A DNA stretch of 64,000 nt from JAFECT01 sp964432415 (GTDB lineage Bacteria; Pseudomonadota; Alphaproteobacteria; Caulobacterales; Caulobacteraceae), in the NCBI GenBank assembly GCA_964432415.1, contig CAYSNW010000007.1, positions 35,270 through 99,269 of the forward strand. Direction: 5' to 3'. The notes beneath the pieces are model-generated. The model did no database searches. It saw only the letters and a program-made list of their open reading frames with translations, and was not told the DNA's origin. Below are positions 25,394 through 34,516 of this stretch, piece after piece; the stretch's first letter is position 1, and each line of letters starts with the position of its first letter. The translations under genes and the position numbers were made by a program.

Positions 25394-25902
25394 TCTCCGG
25401 CCCCGCCCCCGTGCTCGGAGGCCAGGTAGAGTCCGTCCCAGGTCAGGCGGCCCGCGACGTCCATGTCGAACACCGCCGCGGTGGCGGTGGGAAATCGCGT
25501 GGCGGCGCGCGATATGGCCGACGGCGGGGCGGCGCCTTCGACCAGCAGTTCGATGACCAACTGGTGCAGGCCCGGATTGTGGCCGACCAGGATCAGCTCG
25601 CCGTCCTCGTATTCGAAGGGTTCGATCATCCGGCGCAGTTCGCGCGAGGTGGCGTTGTAGAGGCCCTTTTCCAGGCGAACGTCCGCAGCGCCCAGCGCCT
25701 CGGCTGCGTCCTCCCAGGTCTCGCGCGTGCGCCGCGCCGGCGACACCAGGGCGACGCTCGGCTTGATCCCGGCCTCAGCCAACACCCGGCCCATCAGGCG
25801 CGCGTCGTCGTGGCCGCGCGCGGCCAGCGACCGGTCGAAGTCCTCGCCCGAGGCGGCCCTGGGCTCGGCCTTGGCGTGGCGAAGCAGGATGAGTCTTTGC
25901 AT
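25390..25902 (-). CDS. sixA: SixA-like phosphohistidine phosphatase
   Basis: A 170-residue histidine-phosphatase superfamily protein with the N-terminal catalytic motif LILLRHAKAEP (RHG replaced by RHA, as in SixA), SPARRTRETW and the second His in LVGHNPGLHQL. SixA removes phosphate from His of phosphorelay proteins. Start at ATG 25902; an upstream in-frame TTG would add 14 unlikely residues. It overlaps pyrD by 4 bases, a coupling that need not mean shared function. Confidence 0.85.
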   Translation of the reverse strand: MQRLILLRHAKAEPRAASGEDFDRSLAARGHDDARLMGRVLAEAGIKPSVALVSPARRTRETWEDAAEALGAADVRLEKGLYNATSRELRRMIEPFEYEDGELILVGHNPGLHQLVIELLVEGAAPPSAISRAATRFPTATAAVFDMDVAGRLTWDGLYLASEHGGGAGE

Positions 25903-25947
25903 GGGGCGGAACCTAGTTGCCCCGACAGCGAGGGGAAACCGCAATCC

Positions 25948-26703
25948 TCAGCGGCGGCGCGAACGGGTCGGGCGGATCATGCCGGCCGGCGCCGGGGCCG
26001 GGGCGAAGACGCCCGGGATCGGACTGGCCAGCCGGGCGCGCATGGGGCGCGCCTTGACCGCATAGGTGCGCTTGACCGCCTCCAGCAGGATCAGCCCGGC
26101 CGAACCCGGCCAGACCCGCGAACCCAACTGCTCGAAGCCCTCGGCCCAGCCGGCCAGAGGCGCCCAGGGCGGGACGTACAGCGCCTGGGACCAGGCCACC
26201 GGTTCCAGATCCGCCTCGCGCACCAGCACCTCGAGCTGTCGGCGGGTGAAGGGGCGGCCGTGACCGAAGGGGGTCTTCTCGGCGTGGGACCACAGGCCGG
26301 CGCGGGCGGCGGCGACCACGATCACCCGTCCCGAAGCGGCCAGCACCCGTCCCGCCTCGCGCAGCAGGGCGCCGGCGTCCTCGCTCTCCTCCAGGGCGTG
26401 CGCGATCAGGACCCGGTCGAACAGGGCGTTGGGAAAGGGAAGAGAGTAGTCGTCCACCAGGCAGGCGCGGTTGCGACCGCCCTGGGGCCAGGCCTCGACC
26501 CCCTGAGCCATGGGCATGGCGGCCACCACCCGGCGGGCGGCGGAGAAGCGGTCGAGGAAGGGGGTGCCGTAGCCCAGGCCCAGCACGTCCAGGCCCGCGG
26601 CGTCGCCCCAGACCTCGGCCACCTTGCGGGTCAAGAGCTCACGCGCCGCCAGGCCCAGCGGCTGGGCGTAGAACTCGCGAAGCTCCAGGACGTCGCGGCG
26701 CAT
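25948..26703 (-). CDS. SAM-dependent methyltransferase (type 11-like)
   Basis: A 251-residue class I methyltransferase. Motif I is degenerate (DVLGLGYGTPFLDRF); later motifs are DRVLIAHALEESEDAGALLREAGRVL (quoted in parts: DRVLIAHALEE and LLREAGRVL) and GRVIVVAAARAGLW. The C-terminal 30 residues are Pro/Arg-rich and probably unstructured. ATG 26703 is chosen because GAGGG lies 5 bases upstream; a GTG two codons earlier is possible. It is divergent from gloB, and alphaproteobacteria often pair such a methyltransferase gene with gloB; substrate unknown. Confidence 0.85.
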   Translation of the reverse strand: MRRDVLELREFYAQPLGLAARELLTRKVAEVWGDAAGLDVLGLGYGTPFLDRFSAARRVVAAMPMAQGVEAWPQGGRNRACLVDDYSLPFPNALFDRVLIAHALEESEDAGALLREAGRVLAASGRVIVVAAARAGLWSHAEKTPFGHGRPFTRRQLEVLVREADLEPVAWSQALYVPPWAPLAGWAEGFEQLGSRVWPGSAGLILLEAVKRTYAVKARPMRARLASPIPGVFAPAPAPAGMIRPTRSRRR

Positions 26704-26771
26704 ACGCACCCTCGGTGATTCAACCCGAACCCAATATAAGGCGCCCGAGCCCTTACCCCTAGGAGAGCGCC

Positions 26772-27521
26772 ATGCCGCTGGACGTCCGCCAGTTCGCCTG
26801 CCTGAGCGACAACTATGGCTTCCTGGTCCGCGACCTGGAGACGGGGACGACGGCGACCATCGACACCCCCGACGCCGACGCCATCCTGGCGGAGCTGGAA
26901 CGATCCGGCTGGGGGCGGCTGGACCTGATCCTGAACACCCACTGGCACCCCGATCACGCCGGCGGCAACGCGCGGCTGAAGGCCGAGACCGGATGCGAGA
27001 TCGTGGGGCCGGAGGAAGTCACCCGCATCGCGCCGCTGGACCGGACGGTCTCGGGCGGCGAGACGGTGATGCTGGGCTCGACGCCGCTGAAGGTCATCGC
27101 CACGCCGGGGCATACGCTGGGCCACATCGCCTACTGGAGCGAGGCCGACGACATGGCCTTCGTCGGCGACACGATCTTCGCCATGGGCTGCGGGCGGCTG
27201 TTCGAGGGCACGGCGGAGCAGATGTGGACTTCGCTGGGCGCCCTGGCCGCCCTGCCCGCCGATACCCGGGTCTATTGCGCGCACGAGTACACCGCCGCCA
27301 ACGCGCGCTTCGCCCTGTCGGTGGACGCCGATCCGGCGGTGCGCCGCCGCGCGGACGCCGTGTTCGCGGCCCGCGAGCGCGGCGAATGGACGGTGCCGAC
27401 CACCATAGGCCTGGAGCGGGCGACCAATCCGTTCCTGCGCGCGCCCGAGCTGGTGGCGGCGGCAAGTCCGGCAGACGCCTTCGGCCAGGTCCGCGCGGCC
27501 AAGGACAGCTTCAAGGGATGA
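26772..27521 (+). CDS. gloB: Hydroxyacylglutathione hydrolase (glyoxalase II)
   Basis: A 249-residue metallo-beta-lactamase-fold thioesterase that hydrolyses S-lactoylglutathione to lactate and glutathione in methylglyoxal detoxification. The metal motif THWHPDH is at residues 56-62, with further ligands in TPGHTLGHI, FVGDTIF and the late His in AHEYT. The C-terminal glutathione-binding domain ends with FLRAPELV. The ATG at 26772 has AGGAGAG 4 bases before it. The stop overlaps the DUF985-type cupin gene (ATGA). Confidence 0.96.
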   Translation: MPLDVRQFACLSDNYGFLVRDLETGTTATIDTPDADAILAELERSGWGRLDLILNTHWHPDHAGGNARLKAETGCEIVGPEEVTRIAPLDRTVSGGETVMLGSTPLKVIATPGHTLGHIAYWSEADDMAFVGDTIFAMGCGRLFEGTAEQMWTSLGALAALPADTRVYCAHEYTAANARFALSVDADPAVRRRADAVFAARERGEWTVPTTIGLERATNPFLRAPELVAAASPADAFGQVRAAKDSFKG

Positions 27522-27922
27522 GCGCAGACGAGATCATCGCGGCGCTCGGCCTGAAGCCCCACCCCGAAGGCGGCTGGTTCACCGAGACCTTCCGCGATCC
27601 GGCGAAGGACACGTTCGGGCGCAGCCGCTCGACGGCGATCTACTATCTGCTGAAGGCCGGAGAAGCCTCGCACTGGCACCGGGTCGACGCGGTCGAGATC
27701 TGGTTCTTCCATGCCGGCGCGCCGCTGGAGCTCGGAATCGGGCGCGAAACGGTGCGCCTGGGCGCCGACCTCCAGGCTGCAGAACGCCCCCAGGCCGTCG
27801 TGCCGGAAGGCGTCTGGCAGGCGGCGCGGAGCCTGGGCGCCTGGACGCTGGTCAGCTGTGTCGTGGCGCCGGGGTTCGAGTTCGCGGGCTTCGAAATGGC
27901 GCCGGAGGGGTGGGCGCCGTAA
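27518..27922 (+). CDS. Cupin protein of the DUF985 type
   Basis: A 134-residue single-domain cupin. The start LGLKPHPEGGWFTETFRD and the core STAIYYLLKAGEASHWHRVDAVEIWFFHAG (read as three parts) are characteristic of the DUF985 cupins, with metal-type His in SHWHRV and Glu in VEIW. It starts inside the end of gloB (ATGA at 27518), so the two are translated together. The reaction of this family is not established. The cupin may process a metabolite linked to aldehyde or sugar detoxification, which is inference from context. Confidence 0.87.
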   Translation: MSADEIIAALGLKPHPEGGWFTETFRDPAKDTFGRSRSTAIYYLLKAGEASHWHRVDAVEIWFFHAGAPLELGIGRETVRLGADLQAAERPQAVVPEGVWQAARSLGAWTLVSCVVAPGFEFAGFEMAPEGWAP

Positions 27923-27942
27923 CCGAGGCCAATGCCGACGGC

Positions 27943-28056
27943 TAGAGCAAGTCATGCGAACGTGGAACCACTTTCCCTCCCGGACATGTTCTAAACTTTT
28001 GATTCTAGAGTACAATTTGACGATCAGATGAGTCCATCCGATCCCATCTCACTCTA
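27943..28056. repeat. Two-hairpin intergenic repeat, copy C (degenerate)
   Basis: The layout matches copies A and B, with hairpin I at 27943-27993 and hairpin II at 28006-28056, but inner pairing is decayed (for example GCGAACGTGG in place of GCAAAAGTGG). The minus-strand gene again ends in the repeat: its TAG stop is the complement of 28054-28056. Confidence 0.75.
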
Positions 28057-28812
28057 GGTGCGCCAGTGCGCCACGAACAGCGTCCCTGTCGGGTCGTCGA
28101 CCGGAGCGGTGACCACTAGTCCCGGAACCGGCGCGGAGGGCTTGGGGCGAATTCGCGTGGTGATGTCCAAGCCGCGAGCGCCCTCCGGGCCGGCCAGGAA
28201 CCCGTGCACGTATCCCTGCTCGAGGTTTACCTGATTGATCGTATGGGGCGTCAGCCATTGGGCGCGCGTGCGGCGCACGCGGAAGTCCCCCACGGCCTCG
28301 AAATCGGCGACGCCGACCATCTCGTAGTTCTCGACCAGCACGCCGCCCTCGAGGCCGACGGTGACCACATTCCCATAGGTGTGCGCGTGCGGTGCGATTT
28401 TCGCCCCCGGCGACAGAATCCAATGCAGCACCGTAAACGGATCGCCGCCCGGATTGACCCCGATCTTGCTGGTCCCCGGCGCGACCCCCTGGCCTTCGCC
28501 CATCTTCGGCAGCGGGACGTCCGACAGCCGCACAGCAAGCGAAGCGAGGGTGGTCAGATAACGGTCCTGGCCCAAGCGCGAGGTGTCCTGCACCAAGGTT
28601 CTGGCCAGCGGCACGACTTCAGCCAGGAACTCCTCGAAGGTCAGGGCGGCGTTGCGGAGGTCCGCGGCCCGCGCCGGCGCCAGGCCCGCAACGCCGCTGG
28701 ATCCGATCGCGGCGGCGGCCAACCGCAGGAAGGAGCGGCGGCGCACCCGCAGTCCCGGCGACAGCTCGGCGGTCGCGCCGACTTCGATGTGGAGGTCATG
28801 GTCGTCGCACAT
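28054..28812 (-). CDS. Tat-exported cupin protein, 252 aa
   Basis: A twin-arginine signal lies unusually far from the start (RVRRRSFLRLAAAAIGSSG, about residues 22-40, then an Ala-rich cleavage region ending in PARA), followed by a helical segment and a cupin domain. The cupin has WILSPGAKIAPHAHTYGNVV with a His-X-His pair, like thiol dioxygenase (cysteine/cysteamine dioxygenase) cupins. A metal-loaded cupin exported folded by Tat would fit. A later in-frame start would shorten the tail before the RR motif. The stop lies in repeat copy C. Substrate unknown. Confidence 0.78.
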   Translation of the reverse strand: MCDDHDLHIEVGATAELSPGLRVRRRSFLRLAAAAIGSSGVAGLAPARAADLRNAALTFEEFLAEVVPLARTLVQDTSRLGQDRYLTTLASLAVRLSDVPLPKMGEGQGVAPGTSKIGVNPGGDPFTVLHWILSPGAKIAPHAHTYGNVVTVGLEGGVLVENYEMVGVADFEAVGDFRVRRTRAQWLTPHTINQVNLEQGYVHGFLAGPEGARGLDITTRIRPKPSAPVPGLVVTAPVDDPTGTLFVAHWRT

Positions 28813-28835
28813 CGGATATTGCCCCGCGCCCTGAT

Positions 28836-28850
28836 GCTAAGCGGCTTAGC
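28836..28850. promoter_or_regulatory. 15-bp palindrome upstream of the Tat cupin gene
   Basis: GCTAAG-CGG-CTTAGC is a perfect inverted repeat 24-38 bases upstream of the cupin start at 28812, a usual position for an operator overlapping a promoter. No regulator gene is adjacent. A chance hairpin cannot be excluded. Confidence 0.4.
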
Positions 28851-28916
28851 TTTAACACGGTCGACACCATGGACACTAGGCGACAGCGGCGGCGCCCGAC
28901 GCAGCGGGGGCGCCGT

Positions 28917-29693
28917 CTACCGCAAACCGACGATCGTCTTGGCGATGCGTCCGGACGACGGCCGGCCGGCGACGCCCATCTGGGGGGCGATGGTGATGTC
29001 CACCAGCCCGTCCTCGAAGCGGATTTCGGGGCGCTTGCCCATGCGCACGCGGATGGCGCGCACCTGGGCGGCGTAGGGGCGTCCCTCACGCAGGGCGGCC
29101 ATGCGCATCAGGGTGTCGCAGGCCACGTTGATGGCGTCGGCGGCCTGGTACTCGGTGCCCGAGGCGCCCTCGGCCTTGATGAAGATGTTGTGGCCGAAGG
29201 CGCGGCCCAGCCGCACGGTCTGGCCCTCGACCACCTGCAGCAGGCCCGCCGGGCTCATGCGCTGGGGCCGGCTGGGAGCGACTTCGGACAGGAAGGCCGC
29301 CGGGGCCCCGCCGGGCTGGTCGGGAGTGAACAGGGTCAGGCCGCCGAACTTGGTGGCCCGCAGCACCGGCTGGCCCAGGTCGTTCTTGTAGATGATGTCT
29401 CCGCCCGGCCCGGGGGTGGCCTTCAGCGCCCAGACCTCGGCGTTACGCTCGAAGCGCAGCAGGGCGAAATTGCCGGTGCGGTCGAGGGTGAAGCGCGAAC
29501 CGTTGCCCGCGACGTAGAGCGCGATCAGCGGCGCCTTCTGGTGCGAGCGGCCGTCCTGGGCGACCGTGCCGAGCAAGGCGTCGCGCAGGCTTACGGGTTC
29601 GTCGCCGGCGCGCGCGACCGTGTGGACCGCCGTCCATAGGAGAGCCGCCAGCGCCGCGAACAGCGCCGGCCTTATGCGGGCGGTCAGGTACAT
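28917..29693 (-). CDS. Exported protein of unknown function (DUF4908-like), 258 aa
   Basis: An N-terminal hydrophobic segment (IRPALFAALAALLWTAVHTVARA) looks like a signal peptide. The rest is a beta-rich region with FTLDRTGNFALLRFERN, then GNVHIF-like strands and a C-terminal alpha/beta part (AADAINVACDTLMRMAALREG). It resembles an uncharacterised family I associate with Caulobacterales (DUF4908), but I am not certain of that match. The start is uncertain: ATG 29693 fits the signal peptide but has no ribosome site. Downstream of phaB on the same strand. Confidence 0.7.
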   Translation of the reverse strand: MYLTARIRPALFAALAALLWTAVHTVARAGDEPVSLRDALLGTVAQDGRSHQKAPLIALYVAGNGSRFTLDRTGNFALLRFERNAEVWALKATPGPGGDIIYKNDLGQPVLRATKFGGLTLFTPDQPGGAPAAFLSEVAPSRPQRMSPAGLLQVVEGQTVRLGRAFGHNIFIKAEGASGTEYQAADAINVACDTLMRMAALREGRPYAAQVRAIRVRMGKRPEIRFEDGLVDITIAPQMGVAGRPSSGRIAKTIVGLR

Positions 29694-29781
29694 CGGAACG
29701 GCGATACGCCGCGACCGGGGCGGATTTTTGGCCGAAACCGTCACCGCACCGGTCACAGATATCCGGGCGCGCAAGCCCGGC

Positions 29782-30507
29782 TCACCCCACCATGTACTGG
29801 CCGCCGTTCAGCGCCAGGGTCGAGCCGGTGACGTAGCCGGCGTGCTCGCCGGCCAGGAAGGCGACCATGTCGGCGATCTCGTCGCCGCGGCCGAGGCGGC
29901 CCACCGGAATCTGGGCCACGATCTTCTGCATGACCGCTTCCGGCACGGCCATGACCATCTCCGTGTCGATGTAGCCCGGGCAGATGCAGTTGACCGTGAT
30001 GCCCTTGTTGGCGTTCTCGAGCGCCAGGGCCTTGGTGAAGCCGATCATCCCGGCCTTGGCGGCGGAGTAGTTGGTCTGGCCCGCCTGGCCCTTCTGGCCG
30101 TTGATCGAGGAGATGTTGATGATGCGGCCCCAGCCGCGGGTGCGCATGCCCTCGATGACCTGGCGGGTCATGTTGAACACCGAGTCCATGTTCACCCGGA
30201 TCACGTCCGACCACTGTTCCGGCGTCATCTTGTGGAAGAAGCCGTCGCGGGTGATGCCGGCGTTGTTGACCAGCACCTCGATGGGGCCGAAGCGCTCCTC
30301 CACCGCTGCGGCGGCGCGGGCGCAGTCCTCGTAGTTTCCGACGTTGCCCTTGATGGTCATGATGCCGAGCTCGGCCTCGATGGCCTTGGCGGCCTCCTCG
30401 TTGCCGGAAAATCCGGCGGCCACGTGGAAGCCGTCGTTCTTCAGCCGTTCGCAGATCGCGCGTCCGATGCCGCGCGTGCCGCCGGTGACCATCGCCACTC
30501 GTGCCAT
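29782..30507 (-). CDS. phaB: Acetoacetyl-CoA reductase
   Basis: A 241-residue short-chain dehydrogenase that reduces acetoacetyl-CoA to (R)-3-hydroxybutyryl-CoA with NADPH for polyhydroxybutyrate synthesis. Motifs are TGGTRGIG (cofactor), NNAGITRD, the catalytic Ser in INISSINGQKGQ, and the Tyr-X3-Lys in TNYSAAKAG. GQKGQ and FFHKMTPEQW are typical of PhaB rather than FabG. The ATG at 30507 is chosen because it begins the Rossmann strand. It follows phaA by 67 bases and shares its promoter. Confidence 0.95.
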   Translation of the reverse strand: MARVAMVTGGTRGIGRAICERLKNDGFHVAAGFSGNEEAAKAIEAELGIMTIKGNVGNYEDCARAAAAVEERFGPIEVLVNNAGITRDGFFHKMTPEQWSDVIRVNMDSVFNMTRQVIEGMRTRGWGRIINISSINGQKGQAGQTNYSAAKAGMIGFTKALALENANKGITVNCICPGYIDTEMVMAVPEAVMQKIVAQIPVGRLGRGDEIADMVAFLAGEHAGYVTGSTLALNGGQYMVG

Positions 30508-30574
30508 TTTCGTTTCCTGTCCCAGTTCGTTTCTTGGCCCGGGCCCACGCCCGGAAAATTGATCAGAGTGACAA

Positions 30575-31750
<1,176 letters not shown>

Positions 31751-31879
31751 GATCTTTTCCAGACTGCGAACCAGAGGAGCCACGGGGGAGCGTGGCGGGG
31801 AAGAATTCGGATTACGCGTGTTGCGGCGCGAAAGACTGGCGGGACGGGCGGGGCCCGGCCCTGCGGGGCCGCAGGCGCG

Positions 31880-31908
31880 CATAGGGCGAAAAAACCACGC
31901 CGCGTCAA
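31880..31908 (-). promoter_or_regulatory. phaAB promoter
   Basis: On the minus strand TTGACG (31903-31908), 17-base spacer, CCTATG (31880-31885). The -35 element is an excellent match to alphaproteobacterial housekeeping promoters; the -10 is weaker. The resulting leader is about 120 bases. It lies in the phaA/phaR divergent region, a natural place for PhaR to bind, but no PhaR site was identified. Confidence 0.5.
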
Positions 31909-31993
31909 GCAAAAGGCGTGACGTGACAACCCACTGGCGGACCGGCCTCGCATCCGCGATAATGCGTTGCAGCACAGTTGGGGAGTGTTCGGT

Positions 31994-32626
31994 TTGTCCG
32001 ACGCCAAATCGACCGGACCGCGTCCGGAGAGCGCCAGCGGGACCTCCGGTGAGCGCGTGGTCATCAAGAAGTACGCCAACCGCCGGCTCTACAACACCGC
32101 GTCCAGCTCCTACGTCACCCTCGACCACCTGGCCCAGATGGTGCGCGATGGCACGGACTTCGTGGTCTATGACGCCAAGTCCAACGAGGACATCACCCGC
32201 TCGGTCCTGACCCAGATCATCTTCGAAGAAGAGAGCCGCGGGCAGAACCTGCTGCCGATCCAGTTCCTGCGCCAGCTGATCGGCTTCTACGGCGACAGCG
32301 TGCAGTCCCTGGTCCCGACCTATCTGGAGATGTCGCTGGAGGCCTTCTCGCGCCAGCAGGAGCAGTTCCGCGGTCAGTTCGCCGGCGCCTTCGGCGCCGC
32401 GCCCGGCGCGGGCGTGTTCGAGGAGAGCGTGCGCCAGAACCTGGCCCTGTTCGACCGGGCGATGAAGATGTTCTCGCCCTTCGCCTACAAGGCGGAGGAA
32501 GTCGCCGCCGCCAAGCCCGCCCCGGCCGCCAAGGCCTCCGGCGACGAGGACCAGAGCCTCACCGACCTGAAGGCCCAGGTCGAGGAAATGCGCCGCCAGA
32601 TCGAAAAACTCGCTTCGGGCCGATGA
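31994..32626 (+). CDS. phaR: PhaR, polyhydroxyalkanoate synthesis regulator
   Basis: A 210-residue protein with the PHA accumulation regulator DNA-binding domain at the start (VVIKKYANRRLYNTASSSYV, then LDHLAQMV and DAKSNEDITRSVL), a PHB-binding middle region and a C-terminal coiled coil (LKAQVEEMRRQIEKL). PhaR represses phasin and sometimes pha synthesis genes until it binds polymer. The start is probably the TTG at 31994, with GGGGAG 8 bases upstream; GTG 31985 is an alternative. Divergent from phaAB, overlapping the next gene by 4 bases. Confidence 0.93.
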   Translation: MSDAKSTGPRPESASGTSGERVVIKKYANRRLYNTASSSYVTLDHLAQMVRDGTDFVVYDAKSNEDITRSVLTQIIFEEESRGQNLLPIQFLRQLIGFYGDSVQSLVPTYLEMSLEAFSRQQEQFRGQFAGAFGAAPGAGVFEESVRQNLALFDRAMKMFSPFAYKAEEVAAAKPAPAAKASGDEDQSLTDLKAQVEEMRRQIEKLASGR

Positions 32627-32952
32627 CCGACCCCATCGACCCGGTCCGCGGTCCCTCCCGGCCCCGCTCGGTCGGACGCCGGGCTGTGGATCGGGCGGGG
32701 AGTCCCGTAGCCCACGACGAGACCCCGAACCTGCCGGTCCCGGTCGGCGAGGTCACGCGCCATGCACCGGAGGAGGCTCCGCCGGGCGACGCGGGCGTGA
32801 CCGCCCAGCTGCTGGCCGGGGCGCCGAAGCGCGGGCTGAAGGGCGGACCCGAGACCCTGGAAAAGGCGCGGGCGAGCTATCTCGGCACGGAGTACTCCGG
32901 CGACAACGACCGGCGGCCCAAGGCGGGGATCATCAGGAAGACGGAGATTTGA
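32623..32952 (+). CDS. Proline-rich hypothetical protein, 109 aa
   Basis: It starts in an ATGA overlap with phaR. The product is highly polar, rich in Pro, Arg and Gly, without predicted helices or membrane segments until LEKARASYLGTEYSGDNDRRP near the C-terminus. It is probably largely disordered. Related small proteins next to phaR may occur in this lineage, but I cannot name a family. Coupled translation suggests a PHB-related or regulatory role; no direct evidence. Confidence 0.7.
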   Translation: MTDPIDPVRGPSRPRSVGRRAVDRAGSPVAHDETPNLPVPVGEVTRHAPEEAPPGDAGVTAQLLAGAPKRGLKGGPETLEKARASYLGTEYSGDNDRRPKAGIIRKTEI

Positions 32953-33467
32953 GGGGCGTGCGGCTCGACGGGGCCAGGCATGTCCTTTCCGCGATGTGCG
33001 CCCTGGCCACCGTCGCGATGGCCCCGCCCCCGCCCGAACAGGATCTTGCTCAGTTTCAAGCCTACCGCGTCCCTGTGTTGAAGGGCCCCCGGGCCGCGCC
33101 GGTGTTCACGGGCAAGAGCTCAAGATGGCGGCTCTATCGCACGGTCCTCCGAGAAGGGTTTCGCGATAACGAACCCTTCGCCGGTCACTATGTGCTGATC
33201 GTCATAGGCTGCGGCGCAAGCTGCCGGAACTATGCCGTCGGCGACCTGAGGACCGGCGCGGTGCATGACTTCCCGCGAGGCGGCGAAACCAACATGGAGC
33301 TCTATGTTCGATCGCGTCCGGACAGCCGCCTTGCGAAGGTCGAATGGGCCGACATGAGCGAAGACGCGAGCCGGCCGACCTACTGTGTTCGTGAGGACAT
33401 GCTCTGGGACGGCAAGCGGTTTCGCGTTCTGCGCAGCACGCGCGTCCTGGGCCACTGCGAAGACTGA
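32949..33467 (+). CDS. Exported hypothetical protein, up to 172 aa
   Basis: Start uncertain: TTG 32949 overlaps the upstream stop, while GTG 32958 and ATG 32994 are further candidates; all give a short signal-peptide-like start (VLSAMCALATVAMA). The mature part has a basic surface and two Cys pairs (GCGASCRNYAVGDL and a later pair in TYCVRED and LGHCED). The order of beta strands hints at a small periplasmic domain. No family recognised. Last gene in the phaR run, followed by a 355-base non-coding stretch. Confidence 0.65.
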   Translation: MRGVRLDGARHVLSAMCALATVAMAPPPPEQDLAQFQAYRVPVLKGPRAAPVFTGKSSRWRLYRTVLREGFRDNEPFAGHYVLIVIGCGASCRNYAVGDLRTGAVHDFPRGGETNMELYVRSRPDSRLAKVEWADMSEDASRPTYCVREDMLWDGKRFRVLRSTRVLGHCED

Positions 33468-33496
33468 GCCGCACGAGCCCATTTCCCTTTCTGCCT

Positions 33497-33737
33497 GTCA
33501 TCCTCGAGGTCGCGCAGCGGAACCCGGGGACCCAACCGCTCCGACCTCAAAGCTGCGACGTTCATGTGGTTCGTGAGGTTCGTGGTTCCAAACCTTGCGA
33601 GGATTCAGCCGCCGCCGTCGCGGGAAGAATCGACCACGAACCACACGAACAGGCGCTTCGCGCCAAGCGGCGCCCAGTTTTGAGGAAGATTCGCTGTTGG
33701 GTCCTCGGGTTCCCGCTTCGCGGGCCCCGAGGATGAC
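33497..33737. repeat. Nested inverted-repeat element in a 355-bp gene-free stretch
   Basis: No gene lies between 33468 and 33822. The outer arms at 33497-33536 and 33696-33737 are about 40 bp and nearly complementary (GTCATCCTCG at one end, CGAGGATGAC at the other). An inner pair at 33560-33578 and 33632-33650 (GTTCATGTGGTTCG against CGAACCACACGAAC) also pairs. There is no open frame. It resembles a REP doublet or a small MITE; no target-site duplication could be confirmed. Confidence 0.7.
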
Positions 33738-33822
33738 GGACATAGTTGAAACGACAGGCCGCACCCGCTGGCCCGTCCATTGCTTAAGGTTTCGGTAACC
33801 CTCTCAAAACGGGACCGAGACC

Positions 33823-33900
33823 ATGGCCGGCGTCGCGACTTTCCTGATCCGCTCCATCGACGTGGTCGTCGTGGCGATCCTGTTTACGGCCTTCAGCTGA
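33823..33900 (+). CDS. 25-residue membrane peptide
   Basis: The frame MAGVATFLIRSIDVVVVAILFTAFS spans 78 bases from ATG 33823 to TGA 33900 (shown here in part only as the family is unknown: MAGVATFLIRSIDVVV then VAILFTAFS). It contains a single transmembrane helix of about 18 residues with an Arg and an Asp at one end. The ribosome site is weak (GGGA 9 bases upstream). TTAA-N7-GTAA at 33784-33798 resembles a CtrA site upstream. Small size makes it uncertain, but composition is clearly membrane-like. Confidence 0.45.
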   Translation: MAGVATFLIRSIDVVVVAILFTAFS

Positions 33901-33925
33901 GGGAAGGCGCCGAATCCTGAGTGGC

Positions 33926-33970
33926 CGCCCTTCCGGGCGCAAAAGTGGGAGCCACTTTTGCTGAAGGGCG
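33926..33970. repeat. Hairpin I-type repeat, copy D (partial)
   Basis: Inner palindrome GCAAAAGTGG (33939-33948) / CCACTTTTGC (33952-33961) as in the other copies, with different outer arms CGCCCTTC/GAAGGGCG. Hairpin II is absent. It lies between the convergent 25-residue peptide gene and the membrane protein gene that ends at 33972, whose TAG stop directly abuts the element. Confidence 0.75.
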
Positions 33971-33971
33971 C

Positions 33972-34412
33972 CTAGTGCGCCCCGCCCGAGAACTCGAAGT
34001 CCTTCCGCGCCGACACAATGGTCACGATGAACCCGGCCAGCACGTCCAGCAGGGTCATGACCATGATCAGGAAGAAGGTCGAGGTGGCGAAGCCCGGCAT
34101 CAGCAGGAACTCCACCAGGCAGACGATGAAGAGGATCAGCGACAGGGAGTGATTGATGATCGCCACCTTGTCCGTGTGGGTCGAGCGGATCAGCTCGAAA
34201 AACAGGAAGATCAGCGACACCAGGATCAGCACGTCGCCCCAGGCCACCACCCAGTGCGACCCGCCCGGCATCGGAATGCTCATCAGCTGGGACGTCAGGG
34301 CCTGGCCGGCGGATTCCGACGCCATGGCCTTGGCCACGCCCAGGACCTTGGTCAGGGCGAACAGGTTGTAGATGACGACCGGAATGGCCAGCAGCGGAAA
34401 AGCGGTAAACAT
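33972..34412 (-). CDS. Four-helix membrane protein, 146 aa
   Basis: Four hydrophobic helices (about 5-30, 50-70, 80-103 and 107-128) with short loops and an acidic C-terminus ending in SARKDFEFSGGAH. No family recognised. The ATG at 34412 has an excellent GGGAGG 8 bases upstream, which rules out the longer TTG- or GTG-started frames. It lies downstream of the glycosyltransferase gene on the same strand (104 bases). TTCA-N7-TTAA in the intergenic region is near a CtrA motif. Confidence 0.75.
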   Translation of the reverse strand: MFTAFPLLAIPVVIYNLFALTKVLGVAKAMASESAGQALTSQLMSIPMPGGSHWVVAWGDVLILVSLIFLFFELIRSTHTDKVAIINHSLSLILFIVCLVEFLLMPGFATSTFFLIMVMTLLDVLAGFIVTIVSARKDFEFSGGAH

Positions 34413-34516
34413 GCCTGCACCTCCCGACGGTTGCGGAGCCTTACCGCCACGCCTGTTAACTACTCTTGAAGCGACCAACGCACCAGTGACGGCTTCTGTT
34501 GCTTCGCTGGACCGGC

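Noticed and set aside
33484..33822. Several short open frames (60-90 codons) in the inverted-repeat stretch
   Set aside because: They read through the repeat arms, are Arg/Pro-rich and have no ribosome sites.
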